Shown: positions 18,328-26,331 of the stretch, one piece after another
Position numbering within the stretch: the stretch's first letter is position 1
Layout of the letters: each line of letters opens with the position of its first letter
Assembly (NCBI GenBank): GCA_004010275.1
Contig: RBWT01000085.1
Coordinates: forward strand, 1-34,002
Length of the DNA: 34,002 nucleotides
From: Streptomyces huasconensis
Lineage (GTDB): Bacteria; Actinomycetota; Actinomycetes; Streptomycetales; Streptomycetaceae
Direction: 5' to 3'
The notes under the pieces: model-generated
Database searches by the model: none
What the model saw: the letters and a program-made list of their open reading frames with translations, nothing else
Told to the model about the DNA's origin: nothing
Translations under genes and position numbers: made by a program

Positions 18328-18852
18328 TCAGAGCGCCCGGAGGCCGCTGATCACGTCGCGCAGAATACTCTCGTCCGGCAGCTCGGCAGGGGGGACGGGG
18401 CGGGTCACGTGCACCAGTTCGTCGGCCACGAGGTCCCCTATGAGAACGCGGATCACGCCGATGGGCAGATCGAGTTCGGCCGCCAGTTCGGCGACTGACT
18501 GCGGCGTGTCACGGCAGAGCTCGACGATGTCCACGTGCTCGGGCGACAGCGTCCGGTCCGCTTCCGGGTCGCCGTCGGCCCGCTCCTCGGCGATGACGAG
18601 CGCGATCAGGTCGAGGCGGTGCTGGGCGGGGCTCGTGGTGCGTCCGCGAGTCATGGCGTACGGGCGCACCACGGGACCGGCCTCGTCGTCGAACCAGCGA
18701 GGCACCCGCTGCGACTCCGGCGTCCCCCGCGCCGCGGCCGAGCCCGGTAAGCCCCGCAGTGCCGGCGCCCGCTGCGTCCGTTGCGCGCCGGGTGTCCACT
18801 GCGTTCCCTGTGTTCTCTGCGTGCTCTGCGTCGCTCGACCGTCGTCGCTCAT
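18328..18852 (-). CDS. cvnC: Conservon protein CvnC (DUF742)
   Basis: A 174-residue DUF742 protein, the third member of the conservon. Family proteins have a winged-helix-like fold and associate with the roadblock protein and GTPase at the membrane. The conserved core is VVRPYAMTRGRT, then LDLIALVI, LSPEHVDIVELC, QSVAELAAELDLPIGVIRVLIGDLV and a short end at GLRAL. The N-terminal ~50 residues are low-complexity with repeated TQ steps (TQRTQGTQ), reflecting short ACGCAG-like DNA repeats. Codon 35 is TTA (18748-18750), a rare leucine codon read only by the bldA tRNA in Streptomyces. It starts 9 bases after cvnB ends, with GGGAGG as ribosome site. Confidence 0.93.
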   Translation of the reverse strand: MSDDGRATQSTQRTQGTQWTPGAQRTQRAPALRGLPGSAAARGTPESQRVPRWFDDEAGPVVRPYAMTRGRTTSPAQHRLDLIALVIAEERADGDPEADRTLSPEHVDIVELCRDTPQSVAELAAELDLPIGVIRVLIGDLVADELVHVTRPVPPAELPDESILRDVISGLRAL

Positions 18853-18861
18853 GACCTCCCA

Positions 18862-19302
18862 CTACCCTCCCGCGGGCAGGTCCGTGCGCGGCGCCGTCCC
18901 CAAATGCACACCCACCCTCTTGACCAGCAGCGTCATCTCGTACGCCACCAGGCCGACATCGGAGTCCGCTTCCGCGAGGACGGCGAGGCAGCTGCCGTCG
19001 CCCGCGGCGGTGACGAAGAGGAACGCGTCGTCGAGTTCGACCACGGTCTGGCGGACCCTGCCCGCCTCGAAGTGGCGCCCCACTCCCTTGGCGAGGCTGT
19101 GGAACCCGGAGGCGACGGCGGCGAGGTGCTCGCTGTCCTCCCTCGTCAGGTTCTTGGACATGCCCGTGGGCAGGCCGTCTCCGGAGAGCACGAGCGCCTT
19201 GCGGATGCCGGCGACGCGCTGGACCAGGTCGTCCAGGAGCCAGTTGAGCTCACCCGGCCCCCCGGTCGTGGCGGTGCGTGCTTCGGCCTTCGGTGCGGTC
19301 AT
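18862..19302 (-). CDS. cvnB: Conservon roadblock/LC7 protein CvnB
   Basis: A 146-residue roadblock/LC7-domain protein. In conservons this protein dimerises and, with CvnC and the GTPase, forms a complex at the sensor-kinase-like CvnA; related roadblock proteins act on small GTPases. The domain spans nearly all of it: ELNWLLDDLVQRVAGIRKALVLSGDGLP, LAAVASGFHSLAKGVGRHF, FLFVTAAGDGSCLAVLAEADSDVGLVAYEMTLLV. The ATG overlaps the cvnA stop (ATGA), indicating coupled translation. The frame is intact. Confidence 0.95.
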   Translation of the reverse strand: MTAPKAEARTATTGGPGELNWLLDDLVQRVAGIRKALVLSGDGLPTGMSKNLTREDSEHLAAVASGFHSLAKGVGRHFEAGRVRQTVVELDDAFLFVTAAGDGSCLAVLAEADSDVGLVAYEMTLLVKRVGVHLGTAPRTDLPAGG

Positions 19303-22219
19303 CGACCGTTCCCCTCAGATGTCGTTCCTGGTGCTGTGCCGTCCGTGGCGTCGTCGCCGGCGGCGTTCTCGTCGCGGCCGCGCTGCCAGCCCCGCTGGAG
19401 CGAGGCCATGCGGCTGCGTACCTCGTCCGCGTCGCGCTCCTCCGGCCGGTGTCGGCACGCTCGGAGCGATGGTCGGGGCCGTCCTTCAACTGCGGGGCGA
19501 GACTGGCCTGCCGGACTCGGCGGGGCAGTCCGTCCAGGGCGGTGGTGGTGCTCCGGTCCCGGTCGCGTCCGCGAAGGGCGCCGGGGCGGGGCGGGGCCTG
19601 GTCTCGGCCTCTGCCGGGGTGGTGCGGTCCGGGGCTGTGCGCTCCGGAATGGTGCGGTCGGGGGCGGCGCCGCCCTGTGGGCGGTGCGGCGGGTGCGCCG
19701 GGGGAGGTCGGTTGCCCCGTCGGCGGTGACGTCCCGGTGCGGCGGGGACAGGTCGGGCCAGGCGGACTGCGGCCGGGGCCGCGAGGGCTCCGGAGTCATG
19801 TCCTCCGGCGCCGGGGCGAGCGGCCTGCCCTCCGACCTGCCGTGCGTGACGGGGCGGCCGTGCGAGCTGACCAGCTTCGGGGCCCTGCGGCGCGGCAGCG
19901 GCACGGGGTCGCCGGGTCGGGTGTCCTCGGCGGGGTCGTCGTCGAGCGGGTCGCGGGATGTCGTGGCGGGGCTGCGCGGCGTCGCGGCGGGTGGGCTGGG
20001 CGCGCCCGGCCTGCCGGTCGTCGCGGGTGTGCTGGTGCTGCTCGCCCGGGGCACCGGGAGCCCGTCGGCGCGGGCGGAAGAGGTCACCGCGCTCGCTGTC
20101 GTCGTCGCCGAGCGCGCCGGGGAAGCCGTCGAGGTCCGCCATGCCGACGGGTGCCTCCAGCTCCACGGGACCGTCGAGCAGAGAGGCGGGCAGGCCGGGC
20201 AGTTGCACGGGGACCTGGGCCAGGGCCGCCGCGCGGTCCGCCGCCTTGTCGGCGCCCGCCGCGGGCTCCTTGGCCTGCGGCCGGTCGAGCCGGAAGCCGA
20301 CGCCGCCGGTGTCGGGGACGTCGTCGGTGAGCAGGGCCTCGGGAATGAAGACGACGGCCGTCGTACCGCCGTACGGGGAGGGTTGCAGGGAGACGCGGAC
20401 CCGCTGGCGCTGAGCGAGCCTGCTGACGACGAAGAGGCCGAGCCGGTCGGTGTCCGACAGCTCGAACTCGGGGGTCTCCGCGAGGCGGAGGTTGGCGTCC
20501 AGCAGGGCGTCGGGGGCCATGCCGAGCCCCCGGTCGTGGATCTCCAGGGTGAAGCCGTTGGCGACGTGCTCGCCGAGGACCTGGACGGCGGTGTGCGGGG
20601 GCGAGAACACCGTGGCGTTCTCCAGGAGTTCGGCCATCAAGTGCGTGAGGTCGGCTACGGCCGGGCCGGTGACGGCGATGCGCGGCAGGCGGCGCACTTC
20701 GATGCGTTCGTAGTCCTCCACCTCGGCGACGGCTGCGCGTACGACGTCCATGAGCTGGACGGGTTTGCGCCACTGCCGGGACGGGGCGGCCCCGGAGAGG
20801 ATCACGAGCCCCTCGGCGTGCCGGCGCATGCGGGTGGTCAGGTGGTCGAGGCGAAAGAGGTCGGCGAGTTCGTCGGTGTCCTCGGTCCTGCGCTCCATGG
20901 TGTCCAGGAGGGTGAGCTGCTTGTGCAGCAGGACCTGGCTGCGGCGGGCGAGGTTGACGAAGACCTCGGAGACGCCGCGCCGCAGGTCGGCCTGTTTGAC
21001 GGTGGCCTCGATCGCGGCCCGCTGGAGGGTGTTGAGCGCCTGGCCGACCTGCCCGATCTCGTCCTTGTCGTACGTCAGCCGGGGCGCCTCGGTCTCCACG
21101 TCGACCTGTTCGCCGGCCGCCAGGCGGCGCAGCACGCCCGGCAGCCGGACTCCGGAGGCCTCGTGGGCCTCCAGCCGCAGGCGGCGCAGGTCGCGGATGA
21201 GGCCGCGCCCGATCCGTACGGACAGGAAGACCGAGACCAGCAGCGCGACGAGGCCGAGGACACCGGCCAGGACGACGCGCACGATCACACCGACGGCGGC
21301 GGGCTCGGCGCGGTCCCGGAAGCGGTCGCCCGCGCTCGACGTCGCGCTCGGCGAGGTCCTTCAGGGCCCGGCCCGCGGCGGCGTCCCAATGTGCGGAGGT
21401 CACTGCGCGCGGGGTGCCGGGCGCGGACTCGATGACGTCGTTCTCCGCCTTGCGCAGCTGCGTGGTCTCGGCGCCGTTCCAGTAGCGCTCGTAGCGGCCG
21501 CGGTCGTCCTCAGGAAGCGGCGCGAGATTCACTTCGTACAGAAGGGAGCGCTGCGCCCTGAGTTCGGCGATCTGCCGGATCTCGGACCGGGTCACGCGCC
21601 GCGCGACGAGCGCGGAGCCGAGCAGCGCGTCCTCGCGGGAGAGCAGTTCACGCGCGCGTGCCACACCGACGAGCGCGCGGCCCTGCTGGTCGAGGCTGAC
21701 GTCGTCGAGGGAGCCGAAGCCGTTGAGGGTGGTGAGCAGGCCGAAGCAGGGGTCGATCAGCTTGGTGTACATCTTCAGGGCGCCGGCCCGGGTGATCGTG
21801 CCCTCTTCGACGGTGCGGCGCAGCGAGTCGATGCCGTCGAAGGCGTCGAGGAGCGAGGTGAGCCGTTTGCGTGCACTCTCGTCGAGGCTGTCGCGTACGT
21901 CCCCGTCCTCGGCGTTCGTACGGACCTTGGCGATCATGTCGTCGGTCGCTTCCTGGCTGCGGCGCAGGGCCGCGAGGGCGTGGGAGGCGCGCGGGTCGGC
22001 GAGGTGGACGAGGGTCTGGCGGCGCTCCTGCTGGACCACGCGGACCGTGTCCTCGATTGGATAGCCGAGTCTGTCGACGACATTGGCCGTGTCGAGGAGG
22101 GTGCTCGCCTCGCGGCCGGTGATGACGGTGGCGAGGCCCCAGATGGCGGTCAGGGAAACCAGCGGCACGAGCAGCAGCGCCACGATCTTCCGGCGGATGG
22201 ACTTCCCGCGAAAGCGCAT
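19299..22219 (-). CDS. cvnA: Conservon sensor-kinase-like protein CvnA; several apparent frameshifts
   Basis: A membrane sensor resembling a histidine kinase, heading the conservon operon. About 973 residues. It starts MRFRGKSIRRK at 22219 after GGGGGAGG. A first membrane helix (KIVALLLVPLVSLTAIWGLA) is followed by a ~270-residue extracytoplasmic helical domain of nitrate/nitrite-sensing type, a second helix (VRVVLAGVLGLVALLVSV) and a HAMP region. The ATP-binding domain has ELLENATVFSPP (N box), DRGLGMAPD (G1) and RLGLFVVSRLA (G2). The tail is long and Pro/Arg-rich with the PKLVSSHGRPVT motif and SRMASLQRGWQRGR. The frame changes near 21333 and 20070, then at least twice between about 19550 and 19440. 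The kinase core is uninterrupted. Autokinase activity is uncertain for this class. Confidence 0.88.
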
Positions 22220-22672
22220 GGCCTCCCCCAGATCGGCCCCCTGCGGCCGTTGCACGGGCCAGGGGCACACATGTGCGTCAACAAACGGCGCGAGCCTACT
22301 ACTGACCTACGTCCAACTCGACGGCACATCCGAGCACTTTTCGGCCGTGACGCGAAAGGGACGTCCGCAGTTGTCCCTCCATTACGGGAGATTGCGTCCC
22401 AGCCTGTGGCGCCCCCCGCCGGGGTCCATCGGCCGTCACACGTGTGCCAGTTGGCCGGAACTCTTCGCTTCGCGGAACCGGAACGGGAATCTTTCCGATC
22501 TCTCGTTCGTCGACCAGGGAGAGACGGTGAAGAGCCCTCGGGGCGAGGGCGGGGCCGCGGGGCAGGCGGCATATAGAGCGGTAAACCGGGCAGCAGCCAC
22601 AGGTGAGTTGGGTCGGCGGGTGTCCCCGGAAGGTGTTCGTGAACGGCCGCGAGGCAGCGGGGGAGTGACGGG
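22220..22672. promoter_or_regulatory. Divergent intergenic region, cvnA / membrane protein
   Basis: About 450 bases without a recognisable gene. Both flanking genes are transcribed away from it, so the conservon promoter must lie here. On the minus strand a TTGACG hexamer (about 22275-22280) precedes a near-palindrome GCACATGTGTGC, but no -10 box sits at the right distance. I could not place a promoter firmly. The plus-strand half holds no clear box either. Confidence 0.4.
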
Positions 22673-23185
22673 ATGATGGGCACGGCAGAGCGCCACAGGG
22701 CGTCGGCGTCAGGCAGTGGTGGGACCGGGAGGACCGCGGCGCGCGGAGCCGCCCCGCGGGAGCAGGAGGGCCGGCGCCCGGCGCCCCGGCCGCCGCTGTG
22801 GGTCGAGGAGCCCGCCCGCAGGAGGAGGCTCCCCGATCCGGTCCGGACGGCGGCGGTGCGGGCCGTGATCCTGGTGGCGGTGACCCTCGTGCAGGCGATG
22901 GTCGCCTTCCTCGCCGCCCTCGCGGGGTCCTGGCTCTCCTTCCCCATGGTGATGAGCAGCGTGGCGAGCACGATCGTGGCCACCTGGGGCGTGCTCGACG
23001 TGTGGGTGACCCGGCAGGTGTGGAAGCAGCGGCACGGGGTGGTGTCGACGCCGAGCAGCACGGCGCGAGAGCTGCGGGCGCGGCGCAGGGCCCGGCGTCA
23101 GGCCAGGGCCGCGGCGCGCGGCAAGATAGGTATACGTACGCGGGTACGGAGGCGCGGTGGCGCGGGTCAGCTGTCGCACTCCTGA
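22673..23185 (+). CDS. Small membrane protein of unknown function
   Basis: 170 residues, not recognised beyond resembling short Streptomyces membrane proteins. A disordered basic N-terminal part (to about residue 60) is followed by two hydrophobic helices, AVILVAVTLVQAMVAFLAALAG and MVMSSVASTIVATWGVLDVWV. The tail is very arginine-rich (ARELRARRRARRQARAAARG), predicting both ends in the cytoplasm. GGGGGA lies upstream of the ATG-ATG start. Being divergent from the conservon, it may or may not be functionally linked. The last ~20 residues (RTRVRRRGGAGQLSHS) are less protein-like, so a frame shift near the end cannot be excluded. Confidence 0.65.
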   Translation: MMGTAERHRASASGSGGTGRTAARGAAPREQEGRRPAPRPPLWVEEPARRRRLPDPVRTAAVRAVILVAVTLVQAMVAFLAALAGSWLSFPMVMSSVASTIVATWGVLDVWVTRQVWKQRHGVVSTPSSTARELRARRRARRQARAAARGKIGIRTRVRRRGGAGQLSHS

Positions 23186-23204
23186 GGTGGCCGACCGCTC
23201 CGAA

Positions 23205-23279
23205 GGATGCCTCTCCGGAGGATCTCTCTCTGGAGGAGGCCTCACCGGAGGGTGCCTCTCTGGAGGAGGCCTCACCGGA
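23205..23279. repeat. 15-bp tandem repeat, five copies, between convergent genes
   Basis: Units at 23205-23219, 23220-23234, 23235-23249, 23250-23264 and 23265-23279; the third and fifth are identical (GGAGGCCTCACCGGA), as are several positions in all five. The last unit contains the stop codon of the minus-strand ferredoxin reductase (23272-23274). Both strands are open through the repeat, encoding pentapeptide repeats (EASPE-like on plus, SGEAS-like on minus). No ordinary terminator hairpin is seen in this gap. Confidence 0.9.
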
Positions 23280-24689
23280 CGTCCTTGCAGGGCTTCCGCG
23301 CGGCGCGGTCCTCGCGCTCCCGCGGCTGGGCAGCGGAAGGCTGCGCGGGCTCCAGAGGTTCGGTGCTCGCTTGATCCTCGGGAGCCTCCTCGACCTCGGC
23401 GGCCTTGGCGGTCTCGGCGGTCTCGGCGGCCACAAGTTGCCTGCGGGCCTTCATGAACGGGCGGGGGCGGTCCACCGCGAGGGCGGCTGTCCTGCGGTCG
23501 GCGTGCTCGTAGACGGCGAGGAAACCGCCCTCCCCCACGGCCTCCGGGCAACCCTCCACGATGCGTACGGTGTCGCCGTCGCGGCGCCGTCCGGCGAACT
23601 GGATGCGGGAGCCGTACTGATCCGACCAAAAGTACGGCAGTGGCCGGACCGTCTCGACCGTGTGCCCGGCGAGCAAGTTCCGTACCGCCACCCGGGGTTG
23701 CTCGGTGGCGCTCGTCCAGTGCTCGGCGCGGATGCCGCCGGAGCGGGCCACGTCGCCCACGGCGACGACCTGCGGCAGGGCGGTGACGCAGCCGTCGTCG
23801 CACAGCACACCGTCGCCCAGGGCGAGAGGCGAACCCGCGAGCCAGCCGGTGTTGGGCGTGGCCCCGATCCCGACGACGACCACGTCCGCGGGCAGCAGGC
23901 GCCCGTCGGACAGTTCCACGGCGGTAACGGCGCCCCCGGAGAAGGCCGTCGGTGCGTCGCCTCGGAGCGCGGCGACACGGCCCGGGTCAGCAGCCGCGCC
24001 CCGCCACGCGCGTGCAGCGCCGCGCACACGGTGGCCATCTCGGTCCCCAGATGGGCGGCGAGCGGCAGCGGTGTGGCCTCGACGACCGTGACGTCATGCC
24101 CGAGGGCCACACACGAGGACGCGGTCTCGGCGCCGATGAAGCCACCGCCGATCACGACCACGCGCCGTGGACCACCGACCAGTTCGGCCCGCAGCGCGCG
24201 GGCGTCGTCCAGCGTGCGCAGGGTGTGGACGCCCGTGAGAGCGGGGCCCGGGAGGCCCCGCGCGGCTGCTCCGGTGGCGATGACCACGCCGTCGCTCGCC
24301 AAGGTGCGGCCGTCGTCGAGGACGACGCGCGGCCACGCGTGATCGTGCGCTCGCGCGCGCGTGCCGAGGACCCATTCCGCGCCCAGTTCGGCCGTCTCCT
24401 CCGGGTCGGCCAGGGCGAGTCGGTCCTCGACGCCGCCTCCGGTGAGGAACTCCTTGGACAGGGGCGGCCGGTCGTACGGTGGATGGGGCTCGGCGCCGAC
24501 GACGAACAGGCGCCCGTCGAACCCCTGGGCACGCAGTTCCCGCGCCGCGTACAGTCCGGCGAGCGAGGCCCCGACCACGGTGACGGTCCTCATGCGGCCC
24601 GCGGTCACAGTCCTCATACGGCTCGCGGTCGCAGTCCCCCGCACACTCGCGGTCGCGGCCTTCACGCCGTGCGCGGTCGCAGCGGTCAT
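23272..24689 (-). CDS. NAD(P)H:ferredoxin reductase, FAD-dependent; one apparent frameshift
   Basis: A class of FAD flavoprotein that passes electrons from NAD(P)H to a Rieske ferredoxin for an oxygenase. Core motifs: TVVGASLAGLYAARELR (FAD Rossmann), PYDRPPLSKEFL, VVVIGGGFIGAE (NAD fold), VVAVGDVA and the C-terminal FWSDQYGSRIQFAG. About 472 residues from the ATG at 24689, whose ATGA overlaps the Rieske ferredoxin stop. ATGs at 24617 and 24593 are also possible, since the first 32 codons are a 24-base tandem repeat; MRTVTVVG at 24593 is the family-like start. One base is missing in a GGCCCGGG context near 23980 (RLLT-RVAALRGDA). The last ~50 residues are a Glu/Ala/Pro-rich extension after PRPFMKARR, not part of the fold. 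Confidence 0.88.
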
Positions 24690-24693
24690 GCGG
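24586..24693. repeat. 24-bp tandem repeat over the reductase start region
   Basis: Units at 24586-24609, 24610-24633, 24634-24657 and 24658-24681, plus a half unit to 24693. The first two differ at four bases; the others are more diverged. On the minus strand it encodes octapeptides ending in MRTVTAGR then MRTVTVVG. In-phase ATG codons occur at 24689, 24617 and 24593, so the repeat multiplies the start codon and carries it onto the stop of the upstream gene. Confidence 0.88.
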
Positions 24694-25018
24694 CGGAACC
24701 GTCCCGCCCTTCCTCCGTGCCGGCAAGACGCACGTGGACGACGCCGTCCTCGACGTACACCTGGTGGGTACGGACGGGCCTGCGCGCGGGCAGGCAGGTG
24801 GGGCGCCCGGTCCGGAGATCGAAGGAGGCGGCGTGGAGCGGGCATTCGACCGAGCAGCCCTCCAGCCACCCCTCCGACAGGGAGGCGTCCTGATGGGTGC
24901 ATGTGTCGTCGATGGCGAACAGCTCACCGTCGGCGTTGAACACCGCGACGGGCGGCGTGATGTCGAGGCGGACGGACTCGCCCGCGGGGAGGTCTTCGAG
25001 GCGGCATACGGGAATCAT
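24686..25018 (-). CDS. Rieske [2Fe-2S] ferredoxin
   Basis: A 110-residue soluble Rieske ferredoxin, an electron shuttle between the reductase encoded downstream and a Rieske oxygenase. The cluster ligands are Cys40 and His42 (CTHQDASL) and Cys59 and His62 (CPLHAASFDLRTG). The length fits ferredoxins of three-component oxygenases rather than oxygenase alpha subunits. It starts with ATG at 25018; a GAGGGGGG stretch just upstream serves as ribosome site. Its stop overlaps the reductase ATG. The likely partner oxygenase is the one at 29927-31054, about 5 kb away on the other strand. The frame is intact. Confidence 0.92.
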   Translation of the reverse strand: MIPVCRLEDLPAGESVRLDITPPVAVFNADGELFAIDDTCTHQDASLSEGWLEGCSVECPLHAASFDLRTGRPTCLPARRPVRTHQVYVEDGVVHVRLAGTEEGRDGSAA

Positions 25019-25089
25019 GGGCCCCCCTCTGATGTCGTTAGGCCCGGTCCTCGACCCCTTCTGGGGCCAGGACCCTTCGATAACATCAT

Positions 25090-25125
25090 GTTTCGCATGG
25101 CGCACGAGGGAGCGCTCTGCGCAAC
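25090..25125. promoter_or_regulatory. Candidate IclR operator between Rieske ferredoxin and regulator genes
   Basis: GTTTCGCA (25090-25097) and TGCGCAAC (25118-25125) form an imperfect inverted repeat (one mismatch per arm) in the 190-base divergent gap. The right arm with its flank, CGCAACAG, recurs upstream of the dehydrogenase operon at 26268-26275. A shared element in front of both transcription units next to an IclR gene suggests common control. This is inference. Confidence 0.45.
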
Positions 25126-25208
25126 AGAATCCGGTCGGGGTGCCCGTCGCGTCAAGGGCTTCCCGAAGACGCGGCTGCGACAGGCCGCCAGGTGGTGAGA
25201 GTCGAGTG

Positions 25209-26041
25209 ATGACCGGCACGCGGAAACAGGCTGATCAGAACAGTGGGCCGAACGGCGAGCCACGCGAGAGGCAGTCCAGGACAGCCGCCGGGTCCGTCCA
25301 GTCCGTGGACCGCGCGGTGAGCGTCCTGGAGATCCTCGCGCGGCACGGCGAGGCCGGAGTGACCGAGATCGCCGATGAGTTGGGCGTGCACAAGTCGACG
25401 GCGTTCCGGCTCCTCGGGGTGCTGGAGAACCGTGGTCTGGTCGGCCAGGCCAAGGACCGCGGGAAGTATTTCCTGGGTGCGGGCGTACTCCGCCTCGCGG
25501 GGGCGGCGGCAGTGCGCATGGACATCTCCCAGGAGGGCGGCCCGGTCTGCCGCGAACTCGCGGACGAGGTGGGCGAGACCGTCAACATCGCGGTCCTGGA
25601 CGAGGACGCGGCGGTCAACATCATGCAGGCGCGCGGCCCGGCCTCGGTGACCGCGCAGAACTGGCTCGGCCGGCGCACGCCGCTGCACGCCACCTCCAGC
25701 GGCAAGGTGCTCCTCGCGCACCTGCCGACGACACTCCGGGAAGGGCTGCTCGCGCGGCACGCTGCCCGCGCCTCACCGAGCACACGGTGACCGGCACGGT
25801 GGCGTTGCGCGGCGAGCTGGAGGCCGTCGTGGGGCAGGGCTTCGCCGTCGCCGTCGAGGAGTTGGAGGTGGGCCTCGCGGCCGTCGCCGCGCCGGTGCGG
25901 GCGCACGACGGGAAGGTGATCGGGGCGCTCAGCGCGTCGGGGCCGGTGTACCGGCTGACCGAGGACCGCCTGACCGAGCTCTCCAAGCGGACGGTCGCGG
26001 CGGCCGTGGAGCTGTCGAGGCGCATGGGGTACGGCTTCTGA
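25209..26041 (+). CDS. IclR-family transcriptional regulator; one apparent frameshift
   Basis: A DNA-binding regulator with an N-terminal winged helix-turn-helix and a C-terminal effector-binding domain; about 277 residues. The helix-turn-helix is at about 51-77 (VTEIADELGVHKSTAFRLLGVLENRGLV). The effector domain includes GETVNIAVLDEDAAVNI, RRTPLHATSSGKVLLAH, VAVEELEVGLAAVAAPV and IGALSASGP. The frame breaks at about 25755-25770, giving a false stop at 25788-25790, before RLTEHTVTGTVAL resumes in another frame. It is divergent from the Rieske ferredoxin-reductase pair and upstream of the dehydrogenase-oxygenase operon, so it probably controls both. The effector is unknown; a methylated amine or its product would fit. 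Confidence 0.88.
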
Positions 26042-26087
26042 CCGTCAGCCACGCACGCCCCACCCGGGAGGCACACCGTGAGCGGGG

Positions 26088-26134
26088 CCAGGGAGCAGGG
26101 ACCCAGGGAGCAGGGGCCAGGGAGCAGGGTCCCT
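26088..26134 (+). repeat. Three copies of a 14-15 bp G-rich repeat forming a hairpin
   Basis: CCAGGGAGCAGGG occurs three times (from 26088, 26103 and 26117). AGGGACCC (26097-26104) and GGGTCCCT (26127-26134) are exact complements, so the array can fold with a 22-base loop. It starts about 46 bases after the regulator stop and may act as its terminator. Confidence 0.7.
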
Positions 26135-26207
26135 CTTCCCGCCCACGTGCGTATCGGCCATGTTCCGGCATGCCTCGGCTGTTTTGCCCGGGGTGCACCA
26201 CGCCCCC

Positions 26208-26273
26208 TTGACGGCCTCTTGATGGCGTTCCCACTATGTCTCTCATAGCGCAACCGATCGTGCACTACGCAAC
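26208..26273 (+). promoter_or_regulatory. Putative promoter and operator of the mscR-led operon
   Basis: TTGACG at 26208-26213 is a good -35 box; CACTAT at 26232-26237 is a modest -10 box 18 bases later. Immediately downstream, CGCAAC occurs twice (26249-26254 and 26268-26273), offset by 19 bases. The same CGCAACAG string is in the divergent regulator/ferredoxin gap. Binding there would block the promoter. This is inferred from position and repetition. Confidence 0.42.
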
Positions 26274-26331
26274 AGCTTCAGCTCCAGCTTCAGCACCGTC
26301 ATGCCGTGCGTGAGAGCAGAGGAGGCTGGCC

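Noticed and set aside
18781..21435. An 884-codon plus-strand open frame opposite the conservon
   Set aside because: It is antisense to CvnA, CvnB and CvnC, which carry clear domains. The frame is a shadow.
22798..24342. A 514-codon plus-strand open frame through the 15-bp repeat, including the pentapeptide array
   Set aside because: Half of it is antisense to the ferredoxin reductase and the start is inside the small membrane protein gene in another frame; no ribosome site.
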